Below are positions 12,185-23,658 of a DNA stretch of 64,000 nucleotides, piece by piece. This DNA comes from Plenodomus lindquistii (Eukaryota > Ascomycota > Dothideomycetes > Pleosporales > Leptosphaeriaceae). The notes beneath the pieces are model-generated. The model saw only the letters and a list, made by a program, of their open reading frames with translations. It did no database searches and was not told the origin of the DNA. Position 1 is the first letter of the stretch, and each line of letters opens with the position of its first letter. The translations under genes and the position numbers were made by a program. The stretch covers positions 496,001 to 560,000 of the forward strand of contig JANUWI010000006.1 in NCBI GenBank assembly GCA_025504975.1, in the 5' to 3' direction.

Positions 12185-15176
12185 ATGGCATTGGATACGT
12201 CGAGTATGCTCCGGCGGGACCTGAGCATCAAAGAGAAGTTTGAGCAGTTGTTGGGCAACAACCCATTGGGTGCAGAGGTACGACCCTACACCCTCTACAT
12301 GACGAACATCACTAACAGACCAAGGTATCACAAGACTCGGTCCTCATCGCCATCGGCACCTCCCTCGTAATCACAGGCGCCATCTTCCTCGTCTTCCTCA
12401 TCTTTCGACCCTTCAACACAACCGTATACGCGCCCCGCCTCCGCCACACCGATGAGAAACACAGACCGCCGCCTATGGGCAAGGGCCTCTTCGCCTGGTA
12501 CAAACCCGTCTTCAAGACCAACGAGGACGAATACGTCGAGAAGATTGGCCTGGATGCGACCATTTTCCTGCGCTTCTCCCGCATGTGCAGGAACATGTTC
12601 TGCGTTCTCGCCATTGTGGGCTGCGCCATCATTATCCCCATCAATACCATCAACTCAGTCGCGTTTGCCAAGAACTTTGGTGGTGCGCAGCTTAGCGGGG
12701 CCATCTTTCTCATGACGCCTAGGGATCTGTTTGGCGATGTCTTTTGGGCGTTTGTGTGTCTGTCATATATCATCGATATCATCGTCTGTGGGTTCTTGTG
12801 GTGGACATATCGTGCGGTACACAGGCTCAGACGCAAGTTCCTGGAGAGCCCAGACTATCAGAATGCGCTGCACTCGCGGACCCTGATGATTACGGATCTG
12901 AATCGCAACCTTCGAAGTGATCAGGGCATTTTGGAGGTCACGGATAGTCTGAAGACGACACCAGAGGTTCCCCGTGCTTCGATTGGTAGGAATGTGAAGG
13001 ATATCCCTGATCTGATTGAGGCACACGAGGAGGCAGTCATGGAACTAGAGGCGGTCCTTGCAAAATACTTGAAGAACCCAGCCCAGCTACCAGCCGAGCG
13101 GCCGTTGTGCACACCATCCAAAAAAGATCCCGAGTCCACGAACAAGACACAAAAGGTAGATGCGATCGACTACCTGACGGCCCGAATCCAGCGCTTGGAG
13201 TCGCAGATCAAGTTGATCAGAGAGACAATCGACAAGCGGGACGCTATGCCCTACGGCTTCGCGAGTTACGAGTCGATCGAATCTGCCCACAGCGTTGCCT
13301 TTGTAGCGCGTAACAAGCACCCCAAGGGCACCACCGTGCGCCTTGCACCCAAACCAAAGGATATTATCTGGAAGAACCTGCACCTCGATCCCAAGACCAG
13401 ACGCTGGCGACGCCTCATCAATAACTTCTGGATCACTCTTCTTACCCTCCTTTACTTTATTCCTAATGCCTTGATCGCCATCTTCCTCTCCAAACTCACT
13501 AACCTGGGTTTCGTCTGGCCACGATTTCAAACCGAACTCGCCGCCCACTCCAAGTTCTGGGCTATCGTCCAAGGTCTGCTTGCTCCAGCCCTGACGTCCC
13601 TGTTCTACTACTTTCTGCCTATCATCTTCCGCCGATTGTCGATGAAAGCGGGCGATCTGACCAAGACATCGCGAGAACGCCATGTCACAGCACAACTGTA
13701 CGCCTTCTTCGTCTTCAACAACATGTTCGTCTTCTCGCTCTTTAGTGCGGCTTTCGGCATGGGCGTCATGATTGTACGCCTGGCACGGGACGATCATTTG
13801 CCATTCATGGAGATCTTGCGCGATCTAGACGTTTTCACAAAGATCATGCAGACGTTGTGCGAAGTCAGTCCGTTTTGGGTTACCTGGCTCGTTCAGCGTA
13901 ACTTGGGTGCGGCGATTGACTTATCTCAAGCTGTAAACTTGGCTTGGGGCAGCTTCTCGAGGAAGTTTTTGAATCCGACGCCTAGAGACTTGATTAACTG
14001 GACAGCACCGCCGTCCTTTGACTATGCGAGTTACTACAACTATTTCCTTTTCTACTCGACAGTGGCATTGTGCTTTGCGCCGCTGCAGCCGATGACGCTG
14101 GCGGTTGTGGCGTTTTACTTTTCTTTGGACTCTTGGATGAAGAAGTACCTTCTTATGTAAGTGTTGCCGTCCACGGTTCAACAGCAACATATTAATAATG
14201 TTCTAGGTATGTCTTCTGCACAAAAAATGAGTCTGGAGGTGCATTCTGGCGCATCCTCTTCAATCGCATGCTCGTCGGTACCTTCCTCTCCAACTGCATC
14301 GTCGCCCTCCTCTGCGTGGCCCGTGGTTACGGTTCGAAATGGATGATGCTCGCCGCCATGATCCCGCTTCCTCTCGGTCTCCTGGCCTTCAAATTCTACT
14401 GCAAAGGCGCCTTCGACAACTCCCTCAAATACTACACCAAAGGCGACCTCGCAAAAGGCGTCGAAGCCCCAACCCCCATTGACAAGGAATCCCGCCGCCG
14501 CGACCGCGTCGCAGTACGCTTCGGCCATCCCGCTCTGTACCAGAAACTCACTGTCCCCATGGTCCACGAAAAGAGCAAACACCTCCTCGCCGAAGTCTAC
14601 CGCGGCCGTCTCGACGGCGACATCGGCGACACAGCAGCCTTCAGCGATGTCTACACCATGAAACGCATGTCCAAAGAGCACCCGGGTAAAACCGCCACCG
14701 CAACCCCCGCCCCCTTCGAATTCGTCTCAGAAGACAACATGGATTTTGAAAACTTCAAGAACCGCCCTGAATTCAGCGACGACCACGGCGGCGAGGGCTC
14801 CCTCTACGGCGGAGCCGCAAGTACCCTCGGCGGACGCCCCGATACACCATCCGGCTCCTCCGTCTTTGGCGGGCGCGACCGCTCCAGCAGCAGAGACTCT
14901 GAACGCACGTTTAATAACGACGGCGTCGGCGTGAGTTATCCGGCGGGATACCATCAGACTCCTACTGCGCTCCGCGAGTATAGTCCTAGTCCTGAACCTA
15001 GACTCAGGACATTTGATAGTAATACGAGTTATCAGATGCAAGATGATACTAATCTTATGGCGGGCGCGGCGCCAATGGGAGGGCGGGAGACACCTAGAGG
15101 TGGCGGTGGTGTTGGGGGGTATACGCCGTATAGTCCTAGTCGGGATGGGCAGCAGGATTATTTCCACCATCGGTGA
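12185..15176 (+). CDS. RSN1/DUF221 (CSC1/OSCA-like) membrane protein
   Basis: Polytopic membrane protein of the family that includes yeast Csc1, Rsn1 and Phm7 and plant OSCA hyperosmolality-gated channels. Three exons (12185-12277, 12319-14156, 14207-15176) give 966 residues. Order: first transmembrane helix near residues 37-58, further N-terminal helices (for example LAIVGCAIIIPINTI), a long cytosolic region with SRTLMITDLNRNLRS and a helical stretch, the conserved DIIWKNL motif, then the seven-helix core. The C-terminal ~200 residues are disordered, rich in Ser, Gly and Pro. The second splice restores a helix reading MYVFCTKNESGGAFWRILF. Channel activity is inferred from the family only; which of the fungal subgroups it belongs to is not settled here. 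Confidence 0.9.
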
Positions 15177-15285
15177 ATGACTTAGGCTGAGAGTAGGAGT
15201 AGGAGTAGGTGACGAATTTTCTAGCGTTGAGTTATGGGGGGAGAGATGCGATATATGACTGTGGGTTGGCCCAGAGGGTGGAGAG

Positions 15286-15287
<2 letters not shown>

Positions 15288-15328
<41 letters not shown>
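15288..15328. repeat. (TG)n microsatellite
   Basis: About twenty TG dinucleotides starting 111 bases after the DUF221 stop codon, probably inside its 3' UTR. Confidence 0.95.
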
Positions 15329-15331
<3 letters not shown>

Positions 15332-15602
15332 ATCATAGCGAAGCATTTTCGGCGTTTTTTTTTATTGGGAGGGGGGGGGGTTGGGTTTATAGATACCAAT
15401 TTTTCGGCCGAAATGAAAAGAAAGCGGGGGCCCTGCATAGATTTCTAACATCTGTCAAAAAGACCTTGTATCTCGAACTCATGTCCTTGCCTCATTTCAG
15501 CTGCCCTTTGAACGGCGTGTTGGCGATGACATGTGAATCACCCTTTTTTTTTCGTATCCACCCCCTCCGTTGTCATGACGGGGAGGGGGAGGGGCGGGGA
15601 TG

Positions 15603-15646
15603 TATATATACCCCCTCTACTCTTTCTCACTTTCCTTGCTTCCTCA
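15603..15646 (+). promoter_or_regulatory. Array unit 1: TATA box and initiator
   Basis: TATATATA at 15603-15610 and GCTTCCTCA at 15638-15646, 35 bases from start to start, with CT-rich sequence between. Confidence 0.5.
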
Positions 15647-16172
15647 GCACACCACCACGACTTGGTGTATTCAGAAAAGTTGCAGGTTGCAGTGGATGTT
15701 TGGAGTTTCTGCACCTTGGAACAACAAAAATCCACCCAGGCATCGCTGATGACTTTGCGCGCGTCCTGAAGTTCGCAGAACAAATGTGGATGAGGACGGC
15801 CGCCTCCTCCTGCTCTTTCTTCTTCAAAACCCTTCCACGCCTTCACATGCGTTGCTTTCTGACTGGCGTTTTCGCTTCGGCTGAATAGCTGGAAATCAAC
15901 CTGATAGCTGAAGATGTGTGCCTGCTCTGCGGAGCTACGAAATACCGTCAGGTGTGTGTGATGGGGTTGTGTGTGGCTGTTCTGGGGACGTTTCGAATCA
16001 CTCTTGAGTTCAGTGCATGTGCTGTGTCTGGGCATTCTCTTTCCGCCTTCCTTTGTACAAAAATACACGGCATACCTCAAATGCTGAGTGAAAAAGAAGC
16101 TCCAGCAAATTGCTGTTATGGAGTGAGCAGGGCGGGTTGTTTCGAAATCACGATCTTTTCGATCTATGAAGT

Positions 16173-16187
16173 GGGGGGGGGGGGGGG
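16173..16187. repeat. G15 homopolymer
   Basis: Fifteen consecutive G on the plus strand between array units 1 and 2; also a likely place for sequencing length error. Confidence 0.9.
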
Positions 16188-16325
16188 AGGTGGAAAAACG
16201 ATGTCAGGATATATACATGTCGGACTGTTGGTGCTGCGAAAAAAAGACAGATATGGAAGTCATGACCAGAGCAGCTGTTCCGAAACAACCAGTAGCAGGC
16301 GCTATGAGGTGCACGGGGGTGGAGG

Positions 16326-16365
16326 TATACATACCCCTTCCTCGTCCTGCGCATCTGCTTCCTCA
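16326..16365 (+). promoter_or_regulatory. Array unit 2: TATA-like box and initiator
   Basis: TATACATA at 16326-16333, a weaker box, and a perfect GCTTCCTCA at 16357-16365, 31 bases start to start. Confidence 0.45.
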
Positions 16366-16564
16366 ACACACACCGATACAAGGCGTGCCTGAAAACAAAG
16401 AGTCAACTACACATGACGTTCTGGGAGTCTACCCTCCGCGACTTCACAAAAATGCATTGATGGAACAATACGGGAGTTGCGCGTCTCCTGGACTGTCACT
16501 AAAAGGTCACGCACCCAATGGCCATGTGTTGTGAGTGTGACTCGGGCTGATCAGAATGATATCA

Positions 16565-16748
16565 GAAAGCGTCAAGTATTTGGACAATGAGTTTGTCGAG
16601 CGTCTGGGTGCTTCTCGAAACACGGTCAGAACGAGTTCATGCCTCTGAGCGTGAATCAGTTTGGTCAGCTTGCTACAAGAAAGTGTCAGATATTTAAACA
16701 ATGAGTTTGTCGAGCGTCTTTCTGCTTCCCAAAAAGCACTCGGAACGC
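16565..16748. repeat. Direct repeat pair, 114 bp apart
   Basis: Two copies of about 70 bp with roughly 80% identity. They share an identical 21-base core starting CAATGAGTTTG at 16585 and again at 16699. Several differences are C/T or G/A transitions. The period of 114 bp is a multiple of three. A minus-strand frame (16866-16507, 119 codons, ATG start) therefore reads a 38-residue repeat with RRSTNSL in both copies; I see no other sign that it is a gene. Confidence 0.85.
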
Positions 16749-16986
16749 CGTCATGGCTTGGGCTCTTCGGCCTGGTTTTGAAAGCATGCATGCTCAGGAC
16801 AAAATTCACGAAAAAAGGTCTAATGTCCTGGGGAACGGCTTCGAAGTCGCACACTTTCAAGTACATGTTTTGAGACCTGACAACTCTTGAAAAAACAGAA
16901 TATGCCCTGGTGCAGCGAGAGGCCTCAAGAGTACAGCGATAGCTTCATGATCTGCGCTTCTTCTGGGTTTGGGGCAAGAGATGGGG

Positions 16987-17028
16987 TATATAAACCCCCT
17001 CCGTCGCTGCTGCTTCGTCGCTCCTTCA
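16987..17028 (+). promoter_or_regulatory. Array unit 3: TATA box and initiator
   Basis: TATATAAA at 16987-16994 and GCTCCTTCA at 17020-17028, 33 bases start to start; ATGATCTG lies 40 bases upstream of the box. Confidence 0.5.
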
Positions 17029-17535
17029 TCACGCGGGGACCCCTTTGCGATTCCAAATTGTGAGCTGAACTTCTGCATGTCTTCCTGCTTCTCCGACTTT
17101 CGCGGAATCGAATATCCACAGGAAGAGTTACATGGGCTTGTTCGTCTTCTCCTGCCTCGAAAAGTTCACTTTCAGCGACAAGATGACTCGCCGCTTCTGG
17201 TCTCGGGGTTGAGACTCCAAAGTCTTCGAGTGCTAGCGCATGAGTACCTGCCTTTATTCCCTCTAATATCATAAAACGGTGAGGACACTTGCCCATGTAC
17301 GAGCCTTCTTCTCTCGCTTTCATGAAAAACGCGCAATGCACGAGATATTAATGTCTGTCCAGAGTAGATATGTTCCGAGAAGCTTCGGGGAAACCACAAA
17401 TACTCAATTTCATACCTTCAACTCAAATGGAGATGGAAGAATGAGAATAGCATGGACTTGTGTTTGTCTGCGGAACGCTGAGGATGTGGAACATATGATC
17501 TGTTCTTCTGGCAAGATCCGCACTGGGGAGTGGTG

Positions 17536-17575
17536 TATATAAGTCTCTCAAGTGCCTTTCGCTCTTGCTTCCTCA
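17536..17575 (+). promoter_or_regulatory. Array unit 4: TATA box and initiator
   Basis: TATATAA at 17536-17542 and GCTTCCTCA at 17567-17575, 31 bases start to start; ATGATCTG lies 41 bases upstream of the box. This is the closest relative of unit 3. Confidence 0.5.
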
Positions 17576-18265
17576 ACGACGCGGGAGATCCTTTGTGTCT
17601 CAAAACAGGCTGATCAAGCCCTCATGTCTCCGTGCGTGTGTGGCGCCTGCCACTTCAAAAGTGGGAGATCTTGAGCCGATGGTTCCGTCCGCTGCCTCTC
17701 CCCCAGAAAGAATGGATACAATAGTCTCATGGTTCTGCGCTCCCCTTTCCTGGTCGATGATTGGAACGAAAAATCCATAGGGAAACAACCAATGAGAGAG
17801 TGTGCTGTCTCTCCGGCGAATCTGAAACACAACGATTCCGAAGAAATGTCTGGAGGTCTTTGGCACTTTTTACGGGGTTTCAATGAGAAATCTACATGGA
17901 CTGACCCCATGTCCTGCGGTTCTGGCCTGAATGGTGTTGTATCCAGAATTATGTCTTGGCGTCGCTCGGTTTGGTGGACATGAAGACCGTGACAGCTATG
18001 TGACGTTCACCAGAGAGACGCCATCGCCTTTCATTGATATTATCGGCACTGAGTCTCCCAAGGTGGTAGATGGAACTTTTATGGGTGCTTGAAATCAAGC
18101 ATAAGCCCAGCGCTGAGTCGCAGAAGTCACCGACCTTCACGACTACGTCTCGCAAAACACGACCCAGACAATGTCATGGTGGTGCGCCGGCGTCACCCAC
18201 TTGACTAAAAGATGATCCTCACTGGGGCATGTGTGTACGTTTTGAGCATCTGCTAAACCGATGAC

Positions 18266-18306
18266 TATAAAAGCCACACGGCCATCGCTACTGAACTTGC
18301 TTCCAA
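18266..18306 (+). promoter_or_regulatory. Array unit 5: TATA box and initiator
   Basis: TATAAAA at 18266-18272 and GCTTCCAA at 18299-18306, 33 bases start to start. Confidence 0.45.
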
Positions 18307-18500
18307 CCCCAAAATTCTCACAGTGGTCTCAAAACTTCGTATCAGACGACACATGTTGTGTGGCCAATCGCGGTTAAATCGAAGAAAACAAGGAAACACG
18401 ATATGCCTGCAAGCCGAGCGTCAAGACGTGAATGATCCTTCCTGGAATCGGCAAATCATAATGGAGAGCTTCCATGTTTTCTTCCGGTGATTGAGTCGAG

Positions 18501-18540
18501 TATATAAGCCCCACGGGTCTACCTGCTCCCTCTCTCCTCA
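18501..18540 (+). promoter_or_regulatory. Array unit 6: TATA box and initiator
   Basis: TATATAA at 18501-18507 and CTCTCCTCA at 18532-18540, 31 bases start to start. It is only 235 bp after unit 5. Confidence 0.45.
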
Positions 18541-19087
18541 CAGACTCGTGGATCACCACGCTCGGCCAAATAGAGATGTGGAGATCTGCCATGTGCGGGC
18601 GTTTGGAAGTGGATCGAAAAGAAATGGTCTACCCTCCCATGTACGCGTGGGCGTGATCTGGACAACTGGAATGAACGACATGATTGTTGGCAAGGTGTCT
18701 TGACCTGCAAGGTTTGCGAAACCACACAGTCTCACTTTTATGTCTGGTGAGGTGTTCTGTCCAGAATGGCAACGTTGGCATGTGGATGGTGCGTTCGCGT
18801 CGGTCATCTAACGAAAGCGCGAAGAGACGTGTCAAGCATGATTCCTCAATGGACATGAAAAGCAATACCCCCTGCCTCATGTGAGCCATGTCACATAAAT
18901 ACAACCGAAAAATCGGCAGATAAATCTACGAAGATCTTATTCGCCGCAATTGTTCGCAAAATATCGAATTCTCGCCAGATCCGCGACATGGTTGGGAACT
19001 CCAGTTGCGAGTCCACAATCACGTCGCGGAACACTTTCCAAAAGCCATCGAGGAAGCATGTATCTCTATCTTGAGATGAGGTATGGG

Positions 19088-19123
19088 TATATAAATCTCA
19101 ACTACCTGTGCCACTCTTTCTCA
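19088..19123 (+). promoter_or_regulatory. Array unit 7: TATA box and initiator
   Basis: TATATAAA at 19088-19095 and CTTTCTCA at 19116-19123, 28 bases start to start. Confidence 0.45.
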
Positions 19124-19845
19124 CCCCACACACTTACGTGCTTCGGTACGGTATCAAAATCGCTTTAGTGGAGTCACATGTCTCGTGACACTGCTCTACA
19201 AATCAAAAACATACGGTAAAACTTCATGGATGTCTGGATCTTCCCCACGCTAATTACGAAACAACGGAAGCACATATCATGTGTGTTTGCTCCAAATATG
19301 GTTTACAACGCCTGCACGACTGCCCAGGTGAACTTGGAAAGACCGGAGAAACTTACTATGCCTCTGTGCTCTTCTTGACCGCAAACAGTATGACGCTTTC
19401 TGGATGACTTTGAGCGACTGTGGTGGTTCATATTCGTGTTGTGCTGGGGATGTGCTTGTGTTCCTTAACCGTCTCGATCGATCGCGATACATCAAAGCCT
19501 TAGTAAAACAAATTCATGATTCGGCGGCCTTGTGAGCGTGTCGCAATATTGTTATCTCAAAATAGGAGAATACCCCATCCATGATTGCGGGGCAGCACGG
19601 TGGTATATGAAATTCGCGACTCCTGGTGGTCTCACACTCTATCTATCGTCGCCAGTTCATTATATGCGACCAAAAGCTATACTCGAGAGGCTGATTGATG
19701 TGTTTGTTTTGTGCTGGTGGGTAAAATGTCCTACCAAATTGAGAACACATATAATCCATATTTGCATCAGCAAATGCAGTCACAACACAGATGGAGAAAG
19801 ACCTCGAAGCTCACCATGTTTCATTAAACGTTCCGGCGTGGGGAG

Positions 19846-20163
19846 TTAGGAAAGACTCCCGTGATACGAGCGAGACTTGCGATGCGCATGAGCAGTCATG
19901 ACTTTCTTCAAGCTGTCAGCTTGAGTCATCCCATTCGAAGGAATTAATAAAGTCGACGAAGACATGTCTTGTGCGCGAGTAGCAGCAAGTCGATGATATA
20001 AAGCTTGCTTTGGTCTTTCATACTTCTTTGGATCTTTACACTGCAACACCGTGTATCCAAATCCATCGTTGTGCGCCCCGATGTGTCTGCCGCTTCCTGG
20101 ACCGAATGCTGTTGACAAGCCAGTTATGATTTTCTGAGGGATCGAGATGTTCAAATCGGACAT
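19846..20163 (-). CDS. Weak candidate small protein inside the array
   Basis: An ATG-started frame of 105 codons with natural amino-acid composition (for example GPGSGRHIGAHNDGFGYTVL). A second minus-strand frame upstream (about 20605-20343), preceded by a good polypyrimidine tract and TTTAAG acceptor, also reads like protein (YDISRGLVVVLEGTTYFPSR). The two could be exons of one minus-strand gene, but I could not join them with credible splice sites. Neither resembles a known family. Confidence 0.22.
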   Translation of the reverse strand: MSDLNISIPQKIITGLSTAFGPGSGRHIGAHNDGFGYTVLQCKDPKKYERPKQALYHRLAATRAQDMSSSTLLIPSNGMTQADSLKKVMTAHAHRKSRSYHGSLS

Positions 20164-20280
20164 GTGAAAGTCATGCAGTATCTACCAATGTCGTTGGACT
20201 GAAAGGAGAATCAAATTGCAAATTTCTCCACGTTGTCCGCTGAAGGTTTTTTCCGTAGGCTCTACGACAATGCGACAGCA

Positions 20281-20321
20281 TATAAATACTCCATTCGCTA
20301 TCCCTTCTTACTGCCCTATCA
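20281..20321 (+). promoter_or_regulatory. Array unit 8: TATA box and initiator
   Basis: TATAAATA at 20281-20288 and CCTATCA at 20315-20321, 34 bases start to start; the most diverged of the units with a clear box. Confidence 0.35.
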
Positions 20322-21381
20322 CCGAACTCCCAGCTTTGAATTTCAAAAATGATCTCCGAGAGGCCCATGAGCGTGTTGCTCCCTCCGAAAGTACCATATA
20401 TTCTTTCTATGAGTGGTCGCCCGGACCTTTCGAATTTCAAAAAGTACACATTCACGGCCTTCTAGTCGCCTCACAGTCTCTGCTATAATTTCGCGAGAAG
20501 GGAAGTATGTTGTGCCTTCGAGCACTACCACAAGACCCCTACTGATATCGTATGCGACCGCGGCGAGAGCCAAGCCTACACACTGGCTGAGCTTAAAGAA
20601 AGTAGAGGACAGTAGTCACAAAGCGACTGAAGATCTATCGGAGTTGCGACAAGACTTGGAAGCTCGAAATCGCTGTCGCTGAGCCGATGGGTATTGCTGA
20701 TGAAAAATGGCAGCTTTTTACTCAATGAGACACGAGAAACGTTGTGTACCGAGATCAAGATTTAGGAACTACATATGTATTAGAGGGGTATAAAACTCAG
20801 ACGTGATTCAAGTCTTTGTCCATGCACCTGCACCTGCACCTGTAGTCTTGGCAATTCAAAAGGTAAGATGGAACGACCATGTGTTGTGCGAAAACGCTCC
20901 ATACATAGTTGATGAGGTCGGAAGCCTTGTATGACAATTGTAGTGATGCAATGATCTGGTAGACGCATGGCGTGTATTAATAACCTCCCGAAACGTACCT
21001 AGCAACGTGTTATTAACTGCGCGGCTCTAACGCTAAGATGCGAGTGGCCTGAGAAAAGAAGGAAGAACTACGCTAGCCATGTGAACGTGGGACCAGCCCG
21101 TGAAATCGTTGTCAATTACTGGTATGCTGGGACACTCACTATGGTGCATCGGAACTCGAATGAACTTTTCTTATGTACACTATCCTACACTTTCTTAAGT
21201 ATTTCAAGGCAAGACAGAGCCGGTCTGAAGAGCCAAGGACGCCGTAGCATCATGCAGCTCCTCGAACGAGAGCAACCATACAAAGTCCACTTGTCATGCA
21301 CCATCCTTCCAATCGTATCAGCACATTACAGCCACCCACCCACGAAGATGTTACCCTAGATTTCTCCACCTCGCAAGTACC

Positions 21382-23658
21382 TCAATCTAGAACATTCCAC
21401 TTCCCACCTCCAAACATCACCTCCAATTCGTCCACTTCCTCCCTCAATCTTTGGAACCCCCTTGCTATCTCCTCATGAAGCACCACACCCTCTATCCTCG
21501 CAAAACCCGTAATCAGCACCTCTTCCGCTGTCTCTCGACCGTTATCACTTGATTCATTGAACTTTCTGCGCGCCTGGCGCAGCTCGCCGAGCAGACGGTC
21601 GTGATTGATTCTCTGGCTGTTTGGGTGGACCATCGCTAGGCTCGAGACTTCGTCATGTATGTTTAGTAGAACGTGGCGATAGTCGAGCCAGGCGAGGAGG
21701 ACGGTCGGGAAGTCTACTGTGTAAAGGCGGAAGGAAGGAGGGAGGGTGATGAGGTTGTACCTTATCTTGCCGAGTGCGGTACTCTCGCTAAAGGTGGTAT
21801 CGCCTTGTTCGTGAAAGTACTGGAGCAATGAGGCTGTGAGGTCGGAGAGGTTGGTGGAGTTTGGAGGGGCTGATTGGGTCCCCTGCCGTGGGTGGGGAAG
21901 GCAGCTGTTATGTTGTGTGTTCTGGATTTGTATGCTTTGGACCTGTGTTGTGGCGGCCGGATGAGTGGTAATGGTTGTTCCTTTGTTCTCTCTCTGCGAC
22001 TCTCCGTAGGAGACCGAAAAGATTGATGCCCTAGGATCTAACCCATGGTAATACACAGCCTCGGATTGAACGGGAAGAGGAGCGTAGGTCCTTGGCGGTA
22101 CAACACACTGCTTTCGCTTTGCCAGTTTAGCGAGATTCCTCGCATCCGTTTCTTTCCATTGTCCTCCGCCTGTGTCGTAACACGCCACCGTGGCAAGGGC
22201 ATCGAGGAAGATTAGCTGGTGCAGGTGAAGCCAGAGCATCTTCCGGTCTTCATCATCCTCATACACGAGATCTTTCCCCTTCCGGGGTCCAGGACTGTCT
22301 TTCTCGACAATGGTCCGACCTGGAGCGTCCAGACCCCAATACAGTGGCGCGTACTCATCTAGCAAGATATCTATATCTTGGACGAGATAGCTGTCGCTCG
22401 TCGCGCATCTGCAACAGTCTTCAGTGGAAAGCTGGAGGGCGATGCGCTTCCCAACAACCAAAACTTCAGTTTCGAGTTTGGACGTAGGCACGACGTTGTT
22501 CAAACCAAGATGGCTCCAGAGGGCGAATTTGATATCCGGTGCAGTGTATTTGGCAACATGCCATTCTCGCTCGGTCCAATGCACATACCACGACAGAAAT
22601 AATCTCGGAATGCCTGAATTTTGGGCTTTTGCTAAGGGAGCCGGGAGATTCTGGGAGAATACCCTTGAGTTGGCTACCGTGGCATCGGCACGCCTGGGGA
22701 CCCCCGGGAAGGGCAAAGTACTCATGGGCGAGAGCACATGTTCTTGCAACTCGGCCAAGCTTTCTTGGGGCTCTCCTAGCCGCTCGGTGAGTGACTGAGA
22801 CTGATCGTGAGCTGCAGTAAGGGCACGGCGATCCGTAGAAGACTTAGTCTGTGCTGATACATCATACGGCAAGGCTTCTACAACTTTCTTCTTGCCTTTT
22901 GCGGGTCTCTCGCGTGTAGGGAGAGCTGGTGCTCGACGGTCTCTACTCGCGAAATTACGAACCTGATTTGAACCCTTGAGCAAGATCCAAGAGCGATAGT
23001 GATGCGCAATCCTGCCAATCATGATTAGCAAAGAAGCAACAAATTATGAAATATGAACTTCAAGGGCATCAAAGCCCAGAACTTACACGGCACGGTCCCC
23101 AGAATCCTCGATGTACAAGTCTTTCTTATAAGCTGGCACTTCCCGTGCCCGCAACAGCCACGGTCTATCTGTTCCGCTCCCCCAGATCTGCTGTCCAAAT
23201 CTGCTCAACACGTCTTCAACCTCCGCCTTTAACGCGTCACCGCACGCAGCGTCAACGAGCTCTTCTGAGGTATCGGGTAGCGTGTTAGCAAGATTTGTCG
23301 CCTCTTTCGCAAGGGTAGTAACGGCACGGGTGAGAAACTGTGGTATGCGGGCGGTGATGTCCTTCCGCCTGAGTCCCAAGGCTGATATAACCTCGCGACT
23401 GGGAGCGCCACGTACAACAGGGCCAAGAATGCGTTTCCAGAAGGCGCGGTCGTAAGTGGGGATTGTGGATACTGGAGCTGCAGTGCGCTTTGGTCCGCCA
23501 AGAGACTCTGGGAGGGGCAGTGTGACCAAAAGTTTGCGGTGAATTTTCATCAGAGAAGGCCGAGGTTGAAGCTGCGGTGAGTTGGGTGTGGGCGATGGAG
23601 AGAGAGGAGGAGAGGGCGACGGCGACGACAGCGTCGCCATGTGTGAGCGTATATCCAT
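21382..23658 (-). CDS. Unrecognised paralogue family member 1 (two-domain)
   Basis: I do not recognise the family. Two exons, 23658-23087 and 23011-21382, give 733 residues (an in-frame ATG at 23640 would give 727). Layout: Ser/Pro-rich N-terminus; the motif LPLPESLGGPKR (47-58); a first copy of an unnamed ~135-residue domain (about 72-215) with LGL, a pair of helices, WG/IW and KDLYIED...DR; a disordered linker; a second copy (about 336-463, ending YEDDEDR...LHLHQLIFLDAL); QCVVPPRTYAP; another linker; and a helical C-terminal region (about 581-725). No signal peptide or membrane segment is visible. The intron lies between the DRA and IAHH parts of the first domain, as in the three sister genes. 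The gene is nearest in sequence to the neighbour at 25-27 kb. Confidence 0.8.

Larger units (their letters stand above)
15470..20880 (+). repeat. Diverged array of ~600-bp units with TATA plus initiator
   Basis: At least eight places carry a TATA-like box followed, 28-35 bases after the box begins, by a pyrimidine-rich element matching or close to GCTTCCTCA. Box starts are 15603, 16326, 16987, 17536, 18266, 18501, 19088 and 20281, with weaker ones at 19604 and 20789. Successive spacings cluster near 550-730 bp, apart from one of 235. Two neighbouring units (16987 and 17536) also share an ATGATCTG...TTCTTCTGG block about 40 bases upstream and ACGCGGG...CCTTTG downstream, so they are copies, not chance matches. 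Each unit looks like a fungal core promoter with its start site, but no conserved open frame follows. Alternatives are decayed tandem genes or minus-strand coding relics. Confidence 0.55.
15177..21381. other. 6.2-kb stretch without a convincing gene
   Basis: Between the DUF221 gene and the first gene of the paralogue cluster. It begins with a (TG)n run in the probable 3' UTR, then carries the TATA-unit array described separately, a 114-bp-spaced direct repeat and a G15 homopolymer. Frames of 60-200 codons exist on both strands but none spans more than one unit or matches a family I know. Base composition is near 50% GC, so wholesale RIP is not evident. Confidence 0.6.

Noticed and set aside
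13087..13797. 236-codon minus-strand frame under the DUF221 gene
   Set aside because: Antisense shadow of a well-supported membrane-protein gene.
15177..21381. CRISPR-like or rDNA-like explanation of the TATA-unit array
   Set aside because: Units are long and diverged, there are no short identical repeats with spacers, and no rRNA sequence is recognisable.
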